A stretch of DNA of 64,000 nucleotides from positions 403,501-467,500 of the forward strand of contig JARHVA010004089.1 of assembly GCA_037957365.1 (NCBI GenBank). Direction: 5' to 3'. Source of the DNA: Torreya grandis. Taxonomy: Eukaryota; Streptophyta; Pinopsida; Cupressales; Taxaceae. Within the stretch, counting starts at the first letter, position 1, and each line of letters opens with the position of its first letter. Positions 12,291 through 25,140 of this stretch are shown piece by piece. The notes beneath the pieces were generated by a model, which searched no databases, had not been told where the DNA came from, and saw nothing but the letters and a program-made list of their open reading frames with translations. The position numbers and the translations under genes are program-made.

Positions 12291-14503
12291 TGTATTATCT
12301 ATAAGGACCATTTTAGTTATGCCATTTTATCACTATTATTCTTTATACAAATACCATCCTTATCTGTCTCTTCACTGTATCCACTTTTCACTTCCATTCT
12401 ATCGACCTAGTGTGTTCTAAAGCCTAGCCCATTTGACCTTAGTTTTTTCCATTCACTACACAGTTTCAACATCAAGGTATCTGATCATTTCATTAGTTTG
12501 TTTAAGTATTTTAGATAGAGAACATATTTTGGGACCGTGTGATAAAATTTTTGGTAGTTGCATCTTTTGTTTGTTATTCCTTTCTTACCATTATTATTGC
12601 TATCAATTATAATTACCTTTGGGAAAATTAGTACTGTTGATCTATGTCATTATGTCTTAGTTATAACCACCTATGAGAAAACTAGGGGCAACATTAAGCC
12701 TTGATGTCCTAGCTTGACCTTTCCTATGTCGTACTATGCCTTTTTACCAACTATGCTTGTTTTATTTGAATTAGCTACTACACTAGTCAAATTCCTCCAC
12801 TGTCAAGCTAGAACTACAATGACTTGAGTTTCTGCTCTGGGACTATGTAGGCAATGCTCAATACTTGTTGAGGTCAGCTCAGTCACCCTTCTCTGCCACG
12901 CTCTCACCATTTTGTGAGCATCTTATGTTTGAACGCTTTCATCATTTTGTGAGAAACTTAATCCATGCTCTCACCGTTTTGTGAGATTGAACCATTTAGT
13001 GTCATCATTCTTGATTGAGTTGAGATACTTACAAAATTCCTAAAATCATTAGAAAAGAAAAAATATTGACCACTTCTTTGCCTTAAAGATTCTGGGAACC
13101 CTTACTAAGTTACATGTAAATCACTTGTCATTTAGTTTTCCCATCTTTTTTGGCCCTTTTTCTCTCACGCACTTGCTATTTTGTAAGACCATTCCTATTC
13201 TTTTATCACATCCATTCTATTTTTTTCCCTCAGTTATCACATTCTTCCCATTCTCTAGAAGAACTACATTTGGCCTGAAGTTTTTATTGGATATTACATC
13301 CATGGAACTATATAAGAAGAATCTACTTGCCTAGTGCATATGGAGACAACTAGGCCACTCCCTTCCTATTCTTATATTCCCCTATTTTGTTTGCTTGTTA
13401 AGTTGTCACCTATTTTCTAGAGGCAATGTTTGTAAGGTTTCTATTGCATTGTTTGTTTGTTTCTACTTATTTTGTTTATTTGTCTATCTGTTTGTTTACT
13501 TTTACAACTGTTGCTTTGATTCAATTTATGTGTATTCATTAGGTGATTCCTTTCCCACACTTACACTTGAATCCATCCATACTCATATATTTACATTGTC
13601 ATCATGGTTTCTATCATTGGCGCATTGTTTTCTATTGAGTATTAGATTATGAGAGTCATTTCTCATGCATATTTTGACCAAATCCTCATGATGTTATACC
13701 ATGATGCCTACCGACACATGCTACAACAAACCTCAACTTCAAGAAGTCTATTCAGCAATGGTGACATCTCTTCAACACTGACATCTTGATTCCATCCTAG
13801 TCATATCCCAAACAGAGTACTTTACCATGAAAGAATTTCAACCTTTATTAGTTTGGATGAGCATCTCCCTACTAGTCAGTTATTCCAATTCATCATTACC
13901 CTATATGTTAAGTTATCATCCTTTTTGACCAAGTTTATTATATTTCCATAATCGAGGTCCAATGATTATAATTGCCTATAGGCAAATCGTTGCACACCAT
14001 TCCACCTGCATTTCTCAATGATTATAACCGCCTTTGGGCAAATCATTGTGTTGTCACCACTTTATTTTTTTTACTCATATAGGGGCATGTTATTATCTTT
14101 TTTATCTATCCTAACTAGGACAACTCTATCTTCTCAATATTATAATCACCTTTGGGAAAATCATTGTGTTATCATACCACGTTTCCATTATCAGGCACAA
14201 TGTTTAGAACCACCTTTGGAAAAACCATTGTGTACCATCCCACTTGCATTCTCAGTGATTTTGACTACTTTTTCAATATCATTGTGTTTTAACCCCATCA
14301 TCTTTCCTTCCTTTGGTCCTCTCATTTCACTTTTTTTTTTTGAGGGACCATTTGCTGACCTACTTCTGCCAACCGTTCCTTCAAGGGGGCATCATATAGT
14401 TAGTTTATCATCATTGCAGTTATAAGCATATAAGACCTTTTTATTCTTTGAGTAGATGTTACTGTGCTTATATCTTGTAATGCCTTTCCAAACAATGGAA
14501 AAT
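12291..14503 (+). repeat. 3' untranslated region of element 1 with short repeats
   Basis: About 2.2 kb lies between integrase and the 3' LTR. It holds two repeat sets. One is CTCACCRTTTTGTGAG-type hairpins at 12901-12985. The other is ATTATAAYCRCCTTTGGGMAAATC words at about 12607, 12660, 13964, 14018, 14140 and 14210, usually followed by ATTGTGTT and a CACC-type phrase. A purine-rich AAGGGGGCATCATA at about 14381 may be a polypurine tract, though it is 120 bases from the LTR start. This region of Tat elements is known to be hypervariable and a source of satellite repeats. Plus-strand open frames here (13125-13652, 14018-14425) are T-rich and have no domain. Confidence 0.75.
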
Positions 14504-15705
14504 TGTAGACACTTAAATCTGGCCACCAATAACCTCCAATCAAGGTTTTAACCGATTTCCACCCAAAATGCACAATTTGGCCTAAAAACACTAAAAAACG
14601 CTAAATGATGTGAAATTGACATATTCAAGTGCCAATTTTGGCCAGGGTATCTCTAAATGGGGCAATGAAATTTATGGGATAGCTAACTTTGATCAGATCA
14701 TTCTGATTCAAAATCCTAATTTTGCACCTAGGTGCTCTAGAGTGCTCTTTTCCATCAAATCTTCTACAGAAGATGCATGCCTTTGTTATTTGTTGTTGGT
14801 AACATCTTAAAAGGGAATACAGTTCCAATGCATCTAACAATGACTTATAATTTAAATCTAATCAAATTTTGGACCAATAATAAGGCATTCTAATTAATTA
14901 AAGTAATTTATGCACAAAGTGCATAATCATGCTTAAGAGCTAATTAACCCAAATCAAGGCCTAATAAAGAATTCCATGGAAACTTGTTGAATACTAATTT
15001 TTGGAAATGAATATTGAATAGTTATATCATCAATTGACTTCATTTCTTGGGAAGACATCCCTATGCCATAAATGCTACAAATATCAGGATTCATGCCCTC
15101 CATGCCTCATCAATGCCTTCTATGATACCCTCCATGCCTCTTAATTGCCCCTTATTCCAATGTCATGATGAGGATAATTACAAACTTAATTCTAAAAATT
15201 AAATTAATCCTCAACTACACATCTCAATCTTAAGATGGATGGTTCAGGTTGATTCTGATCAAATACAAAAATCTATAAATAAAGATGCCATGAACATTAT
15301 TTCTAAGCTATTTTAGTGCAAAGTTATAACACACAAATATCTTCAAAGAGTCATTGAAACTAGTGTTACCATGCCAAATTGATTCCAAGCCAAGCCAAGC
15401 TACGAGCCAAAGGTGCCAAGGAGAGATGGAGGTATCCAAACTTCCATTGCCAAAGACTTCATGACCACAAGCCGAGCAAACCACCACTACAAAGGCATTT
15501 GGAGCATCCAAGAAAGGTGAAGGAATTATTGTGTTTTTATTCCTTAATTTTTAGTTGTGTTTGTCATTTGATTTTTTTAAATAAGCTCTCCTTAGTTTCT
15601 AGGCCTAAAGATGTTATGCTATTAGTGTGTTTATTTCATTTTGTTTTCATTTTGGAACTAACGCCATACTAACCATCCTTTCTTGAGTCAAATTCATAGA
15701 TCACA
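14504..15705 (+). repeat. 3' LTR of element 1
   Basis: The LTR starts TGTAGACAC and ends TAGATCACA, giving the expected TG...CA ends and a length of 1202 bases. From about 14845 it matches window positions 1-862. Differences are mostly substitutions with a few small gaps, so the insertion is old. It would supply the polyadenylation signal. The target-site duplication cannot be checked because the other end of the element is outside the window. Confidence 0.88.
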
Positions 15706-17617
15706 CTTAAGTCTTCTGCGCACCCATGGCATTATAAATATTTTAGTTTCTTTAGTGCATTTTGAATTAGAGGATTTTCATCTTAAAAAACAAATGTTTG
15801 TATAAAATCACTTTGCACTTGTGCCCAATGCTTGGTCTCCCTTCTGTGCTCTTGGTGCATATACCATGTTGCTAGTAATGGAGTAAGTGTATAGTGGAAA
15901 ATGTGAACCCAGTACTTTAGTGTCACATGTTCCTCATTATAGAATTTAACACATTTATGTATATACATTTCAAGGCACTCACCTTCTTAGAAGAATGACC
16001 AATTAGTGTGGATAAACTATGGTAGCTAAAACTTGTTGATCACGAGCTCACATGCATTATCCCACTCAAGTTGGTTATCTTGATGGGTTGCCCACCATAT
16101 TATAGTAACTCTTTTTAGGGCATAATTTAAAGTGATAACCTATTGGTCGATGGTTGATATATGAAATTGAAAGCACATAATGAAGTCATTTATGTCCTTA
16201 GTTGTATAGTATACCAGAAGTTGTCTCTCATACATAAAGACCATTCACATCAGTCAAATTTCATGTTCACCTCAAGCCAGTTGAGGAGGTGGGTATCTGA
16301 GTTACCACTGATAGATGATGTTATTTCCCATGGAAAAGTGCATTCCCTAGTTGGATTTATGTAGTCCTACATGTGATTGTTAGCTTGGTATAAGAAGTCA
16401 ACTTCTGATTGAGTAGGAGATTTTGTAGACATAAACACACACTCTTTGATGATAAATTGGTTTACTACCAGCTGTGTAAGTAATATTTTGGGCCTCCATT
16501 ATTTTGATGTCTTAAGTTGCTAGTGAGTAGTGATTGTACCTAAGGTTTGGTATGCTAGTACAAAAAGTTGTATTTAGCTATGCACAAAGTTTTTGGGTTT
16601 TATTCAGAATTCACCTTCATACAAATGGTTTACTGCATAGTGTATGGAGAGTCTAGTTCAACCAAAATTATGTAAGGCTTGTGTGATCTGTTAAGAAGAA
16701 TTCAAACCACTTTATCACCTTGGTGCACCTCTAATTGGTTTCGCACCATGTTGATAGTCATTTGACCATTGTATACCCATTTCTTACCTATGAGCACAGG
16801 GTAATGTGTTGTGGTTTTCATGTCAATGACTTCAAAGTCACCATGAAATATCAATTCCATAACTTTAATCTCCTCATATTCTAATCTACCAATAGGCTCA
16901 ACCTTTTTATAATCAACTAGACTCAAAGTTATGGGGTTGTAACTCAAAACTAGTCATCCAATGGATTCCTAGGTAGACCTAGGAATCCTATTGATTATGT
17001 AGCCAAAATCAAAGACAACATTCAAAGTCTCATAACCAACAACCTCAATGTTGATACGGGCATCGACATCACAAGTTTTCTTCATTTTGATGTACTAGGC
17101 CAACTTCTCCATCTTCTATTGCCCACACTACACACACTTCAGTAGATTATGAAGTAGGGTTGTGATATTCTATGAGATATATTCATTGTGTAGTGTACTT
17201 AAAAGTCTCAAAAGATATATGAGCGTAGTGACAACTCCATCTTGACATATGATGTGCACACTCTAGCCATACATTTATGTATCTATTTATGCAACATCTC
17301 TTTTAGTGGTGTCTTGATGTTGGATACTTTTCAACATCTATGCAAATTTGTACATGAGGCCTTTTTTTGTAGCTAGATATGGGTACTTATCATGTTTAAA
17401 TTTTTGGATCCCTTGATCCTATGACATTTCGAGTGGAGGTAAACCTTGATCTGCATGTTTTTATGTAATATAATTCAAAAACACATTTTATTTAGGTTGT
17501 GCACTCACCATATTCACATTCTAAATAGCCTTCTCTTTTTGATGCTTCTCCAAGAGGGGACAATATTCTGTGTCATGCTGATCAAAGATTCTACAATATG
17601 CATAGTATGACTACCTT
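15706..17617 (-). pseudogene. Degenerate gypsy remnant, minus strand
   Basis: Read on the minus strand from 17617 down, the fragment has a knuckle-like piece (YYAYCRIFDQHDTEYCPLL, about 17605-17545), a spacer with TKKGLMYKF, then a retropepsin (17080-16702) with VVFDFGYIINRIP as the D-x-G site and YPVLIGKKWVYNGQMTINM as the second signature. At 15968-15783 lies a gag-like piece with LATWYMHQEHRRETKHW. Gag-like sequence after protease is out of the normal order, so the remnant is rearranged or composite. It stops at 17617, where element 2 begins, so element 2 probably inserted into it. Many stops; not functional. Confidence 0.65.
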
Positions 17618-20262
17618 TGTAGATTTTATTGACCAAATTTGACCCTACAGGTCAAATTGGGACCCTTATAGGTAAAAACTTGACCTTTAGGTGTTTTAAA
17701 GGGTCTAATAGTATGTCATAAGGTGCATTATAGGTCATTTGATGTCACATTAGCCTTGGTCTTGGTCATTTTCAATATTTATGTCTTTTGGGGTCATTTT
17801 GGGGGTCCAAATAGAATAGTAAATGACTTGTACAACTTTCTTTAGAAATGTGAAGGTTTTAAAGGATTACATCATGCCCCATGTGTCTTAATAAGTCTTA
17901 AGTAATTATTTCTAACTAAAAAGTGGTAGGTTCTTCAGAAAAAGGGTTGTTTTCTTAGAAAAAATGAGCATTTAATGAGGTGTACAGAATTGTATGGAAT
18001 CATATAGTTGAAGACATTTTAGGAGTATCCCTTGGTATTCCATACACTTACTGAAATGATCAATTTGATCAGAAGCTTCAAGAAATGAATAAACCTACTT
18101 CTCTCTTCTTCCACTAGGCTTGGCAAGCAAGAATGGCCTTCAAGTTTGTACTTGGTATGGTCATCAAGAGAGGTTTCAATAAAAATGATCATGGGGTGTC
18201 TTCTAAACTTAGTCAAATTCCATTTAATGTTTGGTTTCATAAGAATTGTGGTCTGTGCCTTATGAAACATTCTTAAGAAGTTGACCTTTCTAATTTGCTT
18301 GCTAATTTGTGTACTCAATAGGTTTTAATATTTTTTGGATGATTTAATATAATATAGATATTGGGATTGATTATATAGGACATATAAATCTTCACCTCAT
18401 GTGATCCATGCTTTGTTTAGTGTTTCAAAGTGTTTGGATAAGCCAACTAGCTCAGGTTACAAGTGATGACACTTTTCTATGTGACAGGTAGGTTTCCACA
18501 ATTTTCAATATCCTCATGCTTTGTCAAAGATTCCATGGGGTGAAAATAAGTTTATTATCATGTTTACAATTTTATATTTATCTCCTCCCATTTCAAGTTC
18601 ATTCTTAAAGTAATCCTCCATAAAGTTGCAGTCATAATTGAGAGGCAGTTGGTTTACTGCATGACTATCATGAATAGTCAACCGAAGGAGCTGGGTTAAA
18701 ATATTTAACATGTCCATGGAGCCATAATTATGGTATTGAGAGATTGAATACATTACCATAACAGAGGTAATCAAGTAAAAGTCTTTCACTTGGTATAAGA
18801 GAGACTATCCCAACCAACACAGTCACCTGCATACTCAGTCTGCCATTGAACATCACCTATAGGTGCTCTCATGGAGGAATTCACATTGAAAAGGAGGTAT
18901 TGACACCTAATTCGGATCCTTAATAGTGTGAAGATGAATTTTGAGGTGTTAATATAGGTTTACAAATCATGAGAGGTTAAAAAACATGCACATTGTCCAC
19001 ATTCTCTTTCACTGCATGTACACATCAGAATAACCACATATAGGTGGTACCACAGAGAGCTAAAGAGACATATAGAAAGTTTGAAGCATGGGATGAAATC
19101 CTCCTTAGGGCCTTATAATGTTTAAAATACCATTGTGGACTCATTTAAAGTGCTATATTGCTAGGCAAAGTTAAAAATCACCTTCTAGCAGGAAGTGACT
19201 GAATTCTAGGACATAATCCCCAAAATGTGAAAATAGAGAACCTCACCATTTTGTGGATGACATACAACAAGGTTTCTACTTCTTTTTATGCATCTTAATG
19301 ACCTTGTATTTAAGCCTCTATATAGGAAAAGGACTATACAAAGTTTTAGGGGCAAATGATCAATGGAGATTGGCTTTTTGGAGGCCAAAAGTTGTGCTTT
19401 TATGCACTAAATCTAGGTAGTAGTATCTACAAGTTTTGAAGGTAAAAGTGGTCTTAACACTTTAAGGTACTAGTAAGGCATATTCTCATGTTTTAATGGA
19501 TTTATGGAGTGAAAGACACACCAATGAACATAAATATCATTAGGACAACATTGATATGTGGTGTTTCAATTCCATCTGACACCTACAAGTGTCTTAAGCC
19601 TAGAATTACTTAGCTACAACTGAATGTTAACCCCTACATCACCCATGGTAAAGGCTTGAGCATGGATATACCAATGTTGATGATATAAGGTAGCTTCTAA
19701 ATACCTTCATATGGTTCCTATGGGTTACATGACACAATTTACAAGGATTAAAGCCACCTACAAGACCCCACATAGTTAACTGTAGTTGACTATGAGGGGT
19801 AGAGAACAAAAATTGAGTTTCTTGATGTGGATATAGCATAAAAATGAAACAAACAGGTCCGAACCAATGTATAATTACCCTAATGGACTATAGGAAAGGT
19901 ATTTAAACATTATTTTAAGATTAATACATGAAAGGTAACCTATATGGGTAATCCTTGAGGGAGATACATACAAAACATAGTCAAATCCTGTACACAGTGT
20001 TGACCAGGCAAAGAGTATGAAGGGTACGTGAAAATTTAGAGTGGTAAATGGAGATTGGACCATCTCCATCATGATAATGAAAGTGTATTTAATATTTTGA
20101 CAGTGGATATAGAATAGATAAGGGCTCAAATCAAGCATCATAGAGTCCACTTGGTAGAACCCTACATACAATCCACTCCTCACAGGTCTGTCTTAGATTC
20201 AATGCATTTGAGGGGTCTAGAGACCTGAACAAGGGATGAAATTTTTTGTAGAGTTTATATAA
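17618..20262 (+). repeat. Long direct repeat, first part of 5' LTR of element 2
   Basis: This 2.64 kb block begins TGTAGATTTTATTGACC and is repeated at 25141-27785 in the same orientation with moderate divergence and small indels. A conserved CTCTATATAGG (19316-19326 and about 26848-26858) is a candidate TATA box. TG at the start fits an LTR end. The repeat stops at about 20262 only because the second copy is cut off at 27785. Minus-strand open frames within it have no domain. Confidence 0.85.
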
Positions 20263-22386
20263 AACTTGGATAATCCGATCCAATACTTGGCTTTGATAGG
20301 AAAATAGGGGAAGTTCCTTCTATTTTGTCTGAGACATAGGGCACTCCCCTTATGCATAAACCCTGCAATACTAGGAAATGAAGGTAAAAAGGTGAAATAA
20401 GGACTGATTGAGCATTAAAAATAGGTTTAGGAAGTTGAAAAACACCTAAGAAATTATTAATAACCTTTCATCTAAGGCATAATCCTATCTTGGAAGTCTA
20501 AACCTACAAAATTTGCAGACATGCTTATTGAGCATGGTGAGGCCTAGAAGCCAAATAGAATGTCAACTTCAGTTCCAACCATGGTAGAGAATTCCAACCT
20601 ATTGAAGCATGTGTATAAGGTAATTTTAGATGTGTAAAATCCTAAAAATTATAGAGAAAGCACAAGGAATCCATTTTTGGGCTTTAAGACAATTTAGGCC
20701 TATAAGAAATGGAGAAGAGAGTTTGAGTAGACAAATTTGGAAGCTAATATCTACCTTGACACCTTGCATGGAGACTCAAGGAGATAAAGGATATTAGATA
20801 GGTCCTTAGGTTGTTTTTTGAAGGATTTGTTTAGGTTTTTGCCATTAGACCTTTATGAAACATCACTAAAGGTCAAAACTACATAAAACCCTTGCAAACC
20901 CTAGTTAAGGATCCAATTGGGAAAATAACGAAGGAAATACATCCAAATGGATCATAATGGCTTGGTAAATGATTTGAGTTTATACAAGACTCTCTATATA
21001 CCATTCCCATCCCCTTAAGGTGTTTCATACCTATACAAATAGGGCACATAATTGCTTTTCTTGACTATTTTATGCATTGTGCAGGTTTTAGGAGGTTTTA
21101 AGAGATAAATAAACTTTGGGAGAAAGATATATACTTAACATAAAGCCCCATGTCCATTTAATTATTAATAAAAACTCTTAAGTGTGCCTACTAAATCTTT
21201 CATATTAGCCAGTCAAAACTAGCATAGTGAGCAAGATGGTGAGAAGTGTGAAAAATTTAAGTGGATGGCTTTTTAAGTGGATTTGTATGGAAAATTGAAG
21301 CTAATTTTAAGGCCAAGTGTGAGGGGTGTGTTAAAGAGGAGTTTTATTTAAGTGTAGGAAGTGATGGCTCACTTCCAAAAGTTTCCAAGTGATTAGGAAT
21401 GTATCCAATGCATGGAGAATCATGTTTGCAACCCTTCCCTCTCATTCCAATCATTAGATCTATCCCTATTTAGTTTTGGGATGTTGTAATAGGGGTGAAT
21501 GATGAAGGTAGTTTCCTTGTCCAAAATGAGAACTCCCACACCACATTTCAATAGTTTCATCACTTGGGGTGACACTTATGCTTCTTGAATTTGCATGGTC
21601 AATTTCACATTCCCTTCTCATGCAGAGGTAACTCATTTTCTCAACTTGACAAGTGTCCTTGTGACCTTTAGACTTTTATCTTCTCTTATCTCTCTCAAGT
21701 TCTATAAGAACTAGCCATTTTTGCCTTTGTAAACTATGCTCCACCTAAGTAAGTATGGTGAAGCCCTACTCATTTGCATACCATGGATCAATAAAGACTA
21801 CTGATTTTAACCTCTTCGATGACTGTTCGTATTGTGTTTACTTGAATGATGAATCTTGCTTAGTGATGACTATGGTTTCATTAGCATTGTTGTCTCATTA
21901 TCCCACCTATTTGTATCTTAAAAACTTCTTCTTGCATGTCATGTGAAGTGTTTTATGATGTGTCAAGGTTGAGTGAGTTAGTATATTCAAATAGTGGCAT
22001 TCTAGGCCTCTTGTCTAATCCTCCTACCCTAAACATTATCACAACCTAATAATGAAATATTGATGTAAGAAAATTTAGATTGGAGAAGTGTATGTTTAGT
22101 TAGTCTCTTGGTCTCATGTGTGACATGCAGCTGGTTGGTAGCCATCAATTAGTTTGGTGTATCACTTCCTTTAGGATAGTTTGGTTTTAGTTTTCTCTCC
22201 CTTTTCCCTTACAAGCATAGGTGTAATAGTGATCCAAAAGTGGTACATCAAGGGAGCTATCCCTATCTAGAGATTTACCTCATTCTTAGGCTCACCCATA
22301 GCCTAGAGGTGTTTCAATTATGCCACTTGGATGAGGAGAGATGAGACATCTCCTCAAAGGGTGCAAATCCAAGTGACAATAGTTTT
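20263..22386 (+). repeat. Probable remaining part of the giant 5' LTR of element 2
   Basis: No second copy of this segment is in the window. I assign it to the LTR because the tRNA primer site lies at its right end (22387), and an LTR should run up to its primer site. That would make the LTR about 4.77 kb, in the range of large non-autonomous LTR derivatives. It contains no coding domain. The alternative is a 2.64 kb LTR followed by 2.1 kb of inserted sequence. Confidence 0.5.
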
Positions 22387-22404
22387 TGGCTTGCCCAGTG
22401 GGAC
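22387..22404 (+). other. tRNA primer binding site, element 2
   Basis: TGGCTTGCCCAGTGGGAC matches the primer site of element 1 (TGGCATGCCTGGTGGGAC) at 15 of 18 positions. It follows the sequence AGTGACAATAGTTT, where the LTR would end at or near GACA. It marks the boundary between LTR and internal region and suggests element 2 depends on machinery related to that of Tat elements. Confidence 0.75.
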
Positions 22405-22482
22405 TATTAGTCCAATAAGTTGAAATATTTTTGGTGTTGTGTTTCAACACATCAGCCTTTGGAGGCATCTATCTAAGAATCA

Positions 22483-24882
22483 ATGGTGACTATGAGATTA
22501 CATTAGTTGGTCAATTATCCCAGGTATTCCTTTTGAATATTGTTGATAATCATTCCTTATGTTATTGTTTCTTAATGAAGTTCCATGGTTGACTTTGGTG
22601 TTGAGTATTATTTTACACAAGATGGTGAGGTTTATCAAGCTTATGGCATTTATTTTTAGCCTTGTCATGATCCTTACTAGCTCAAATATGACCCTTATCA
22701 TCCTTGTCTTGAGTTGTATTAGTGTTATAACCAACCTTCCCAATATCTTGATTCTCCTAGTCAACCTAGCCATTTATCAACTCAGTCCATTTATACTTTC
22801 AAGTAAACTCTCTTGGGATATGAGGGGTATATGATATATCTTGACACACAAAAGGGATATGGTCTAGATGTTCCTATTCATCTTATTGATAAGGTGAGAG
22901 ATGCATTAGATATGGTTAAAAGAGAGTGAGCACCTATTGAGAGAGCAAATTGGCAAATAGTTACAAGTGAGATGCTAGATGTAGGTGGATTGATTGTATC
23001 TTTAGAAGATAAGATAAGATTTTATGAGGAACAACCTCACCAAATATATCATCCCTCATATGTACCTCCCCAAGATTTTTATCAGTCTAATTGACCCTTA
23101 CTCATGGACCCAATCAAGATTATCAAAGTCATCCTTTTCCCAATTAGCTAGAAGAGAGAATTGGAAAGATAAACCTTGTTTTTGAAGTAAATATTGATAG
23201 TTAGATTGAGTTGGCCAATATGAATATGAATAAGTCCATATAATTAGAAAAATAAGTGGAATATAAGCCCTCATTTCCCTCTCCTATTATATCCCCACCT
23301 CAAGAAGAGACCTCTAGATATGAGATTCCAAGTTGGAGACAAGGTAGAGAACCCAAGCCCAAGGAGATCCCAGGTTCTTTGGACACTTCATCCACTCCTC
23401 AAATTGCATCACTACCTCAAGAAGAGACTCTTAATCCTAACATACTAAGCTAGAATAAGGTAGTGGAATCATGGGGAAAGAAAGGGGATAAAAGCCTTGA
23501 TAAAGAGTGTGAAGTTGAGAAAGAGCTCGATCCTATGCAAGTCCCTCCCACCCTTACTAGAGAGACCTATTGTGTTCCATGTAAGCCCTATTTTACTCCA
23601 TATCCTCATGAAGATGCATATAAAATTCAAGAGAGAAATTTCTAAGAGAACCTAGCCAAGTAAATTGAAGAATTAGAGTCAAGAATGAAACTATTGAGTC
23701 AAGGTGTGATGGAAGGTTTAGAGCCAAAAGAAGATCCTATGCTTGAAAATACCCCATCTAACTTTCCTCAAGATATTCCTCAAGATAAATTAGATTTTAA
23801 TGAATATATTATCAAATGGAAGGAATAAAACCAAGCTATTTTATCCCAAGGTCTACCTCCCCTTCCTAAAGAAATCACAAAAGGATACCCTGTAATTCAT
23901 TCTCAATCTGATTTTGAGTCTTATGTTTCACCTCCACCAACTAGTTCATATTGTACTCACCCCATCACCCTTTTCCTTGATGGAACTATGGTATGGGAAC
24001 CTAAAGAGGAGAATTTGGTTGAGAAAAATTTATAACTCTTGATTGAAAAAAATGTAGCTCCTTGGTAGCCTTATTGGGCTAAGTCACTTGATTTCAAGAT
24101 GCCTAGTCTTGGCATCACCAAGAAGGAGAAGGAGATTGAATATATTGTAGCCCTTGAGAAGAAAATTTAGGTTAGTTGAGATAAAACTTGAGAGCCCTTA
24201 AGAGGACCTAAATGTTAAGGAAGAGGTGAGTCCTTGTGTTGAGTCTTCTTGTTGTGTTGATAATGAGGAATGCCTTCCTTGTGTTAAAGAAGAAATATTG
24301 GATGCAGTAATTTTAGATTATAAAGAAGAGGATGAAAGAGATTCTCTTATTTTTATCCTTCATGATGCTGATCAAAGAGAAGGTAAGGACTTGTGGCAGT
24401 AGTTTGAAAACATTTGTAATGAGTTTGAGTCTCTCAAGGGGTCTACAACTTCCTTAGAGCTGATTACAAGTGATGGTAAGCAAGATGACATTTTTCAAAA
24501 CTTCATAGATGAGCCAAACCAAAGTTCACCTCAGCCTTTAGAGTTCAAAACAAGCTTATATTGGACCCAACCTTTTAAGGAACATGAAACTACTTCTCTT
24601 GAAATCATGCCTACAAAGAAGATGCAAGTTGATCATGAGATGAAGAGTGGGCAAAAATATGAGGTATGTGTACAAGGTGAAGAGGAGTACATTTACATTG
24701 GATACCTATTTGAAGATTATCTACTTGAAATCATATCAAGCGAAGTGCCAAGAAATAGGTCTGATCCATCAAGTATCCAATCCAAGGAGCAACATGCTTG
24801 GTACTATGATTCATCTCATGAAGAAGGAGATGCAAGGAATTTTCCTTTTGATCTTGGAAAGGGAGGTATGCTTAATTTTTAA
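22483..24882 (+). pseudogene. Single long decayed reading frame of element 2, family unknown
   Basis: One coding region of up to 800 codons can be followed from ATG at 22483 to the stop after 24882, with stops and at least two frameshifts. Open pieces are at 23256-23453, 23463-23645 and 24607-24882. The conserved-looking part (about 22830-23080) reads GLDVPIHLIDKVRDALDMVK, then ANWQIVTSEMLDVGGLIVSL and YEEQPHQIYHPSYVPP. The rest is acidic and rich in P, E, Q and K, with PPQEET repeated and FDLGKGGMLNF at the end. I see no retrotransposon gag pattern, protease, RT or integrase. It sits between primer site and polypurine tract, so it may be a gag-like protein of a non-autonomous family. Function unknown. 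Confidence 0.6.
24855..24870 (+). other. Candidate polypurine tract, element 2
   Basis: GGAAAGGGAGGTATGC overlaps the last codons of the long frame. It resembles plus-strand primer sites of plant gypsy elements, but the 3' LTR repeat as defined starts 270 bases further on. Between them (24883-25140) is T- and G-rich sequence with a GTGTGTGT stretch and no domain. Confidence 0.4.
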
Positions 24883-25140
24883 TTGTACATAATGGTTTGT
24901 CTTTTGATTTCTTTAGTGATTTGAGCACATGTGTGTGTGTCTTGTTAGTTTATTTGCTTGGTTTTGTGTGTGTCTTTTATTTTGTGTGGATGAAGTAGTC
25001 AAATGGTCTTATCTTGATCAAAGCTTGTTATCAATGGTCAAAGTCCTTTTGTTGTGTTTCAGACTCTAGATGAATCCCTAAGCCCAATGGACTAATAAAG
25101 CTACTGATCTTTAGCATAGCAAGCATGTTACCCCTATGAG

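Noticed and set aside
13125..14425. T-rich plus-strand frames resembling membrane proteins
   Set aside because: Hydrophobic residues come from T-rich DNA in the 3' untranslated region of element 1. There is no start context and no domain.
18019..20183. Several minus-strand open frames in the element 2 LTR
   Set aside because: They are short, lack domains, and are broken or changed in the second LTR copy.
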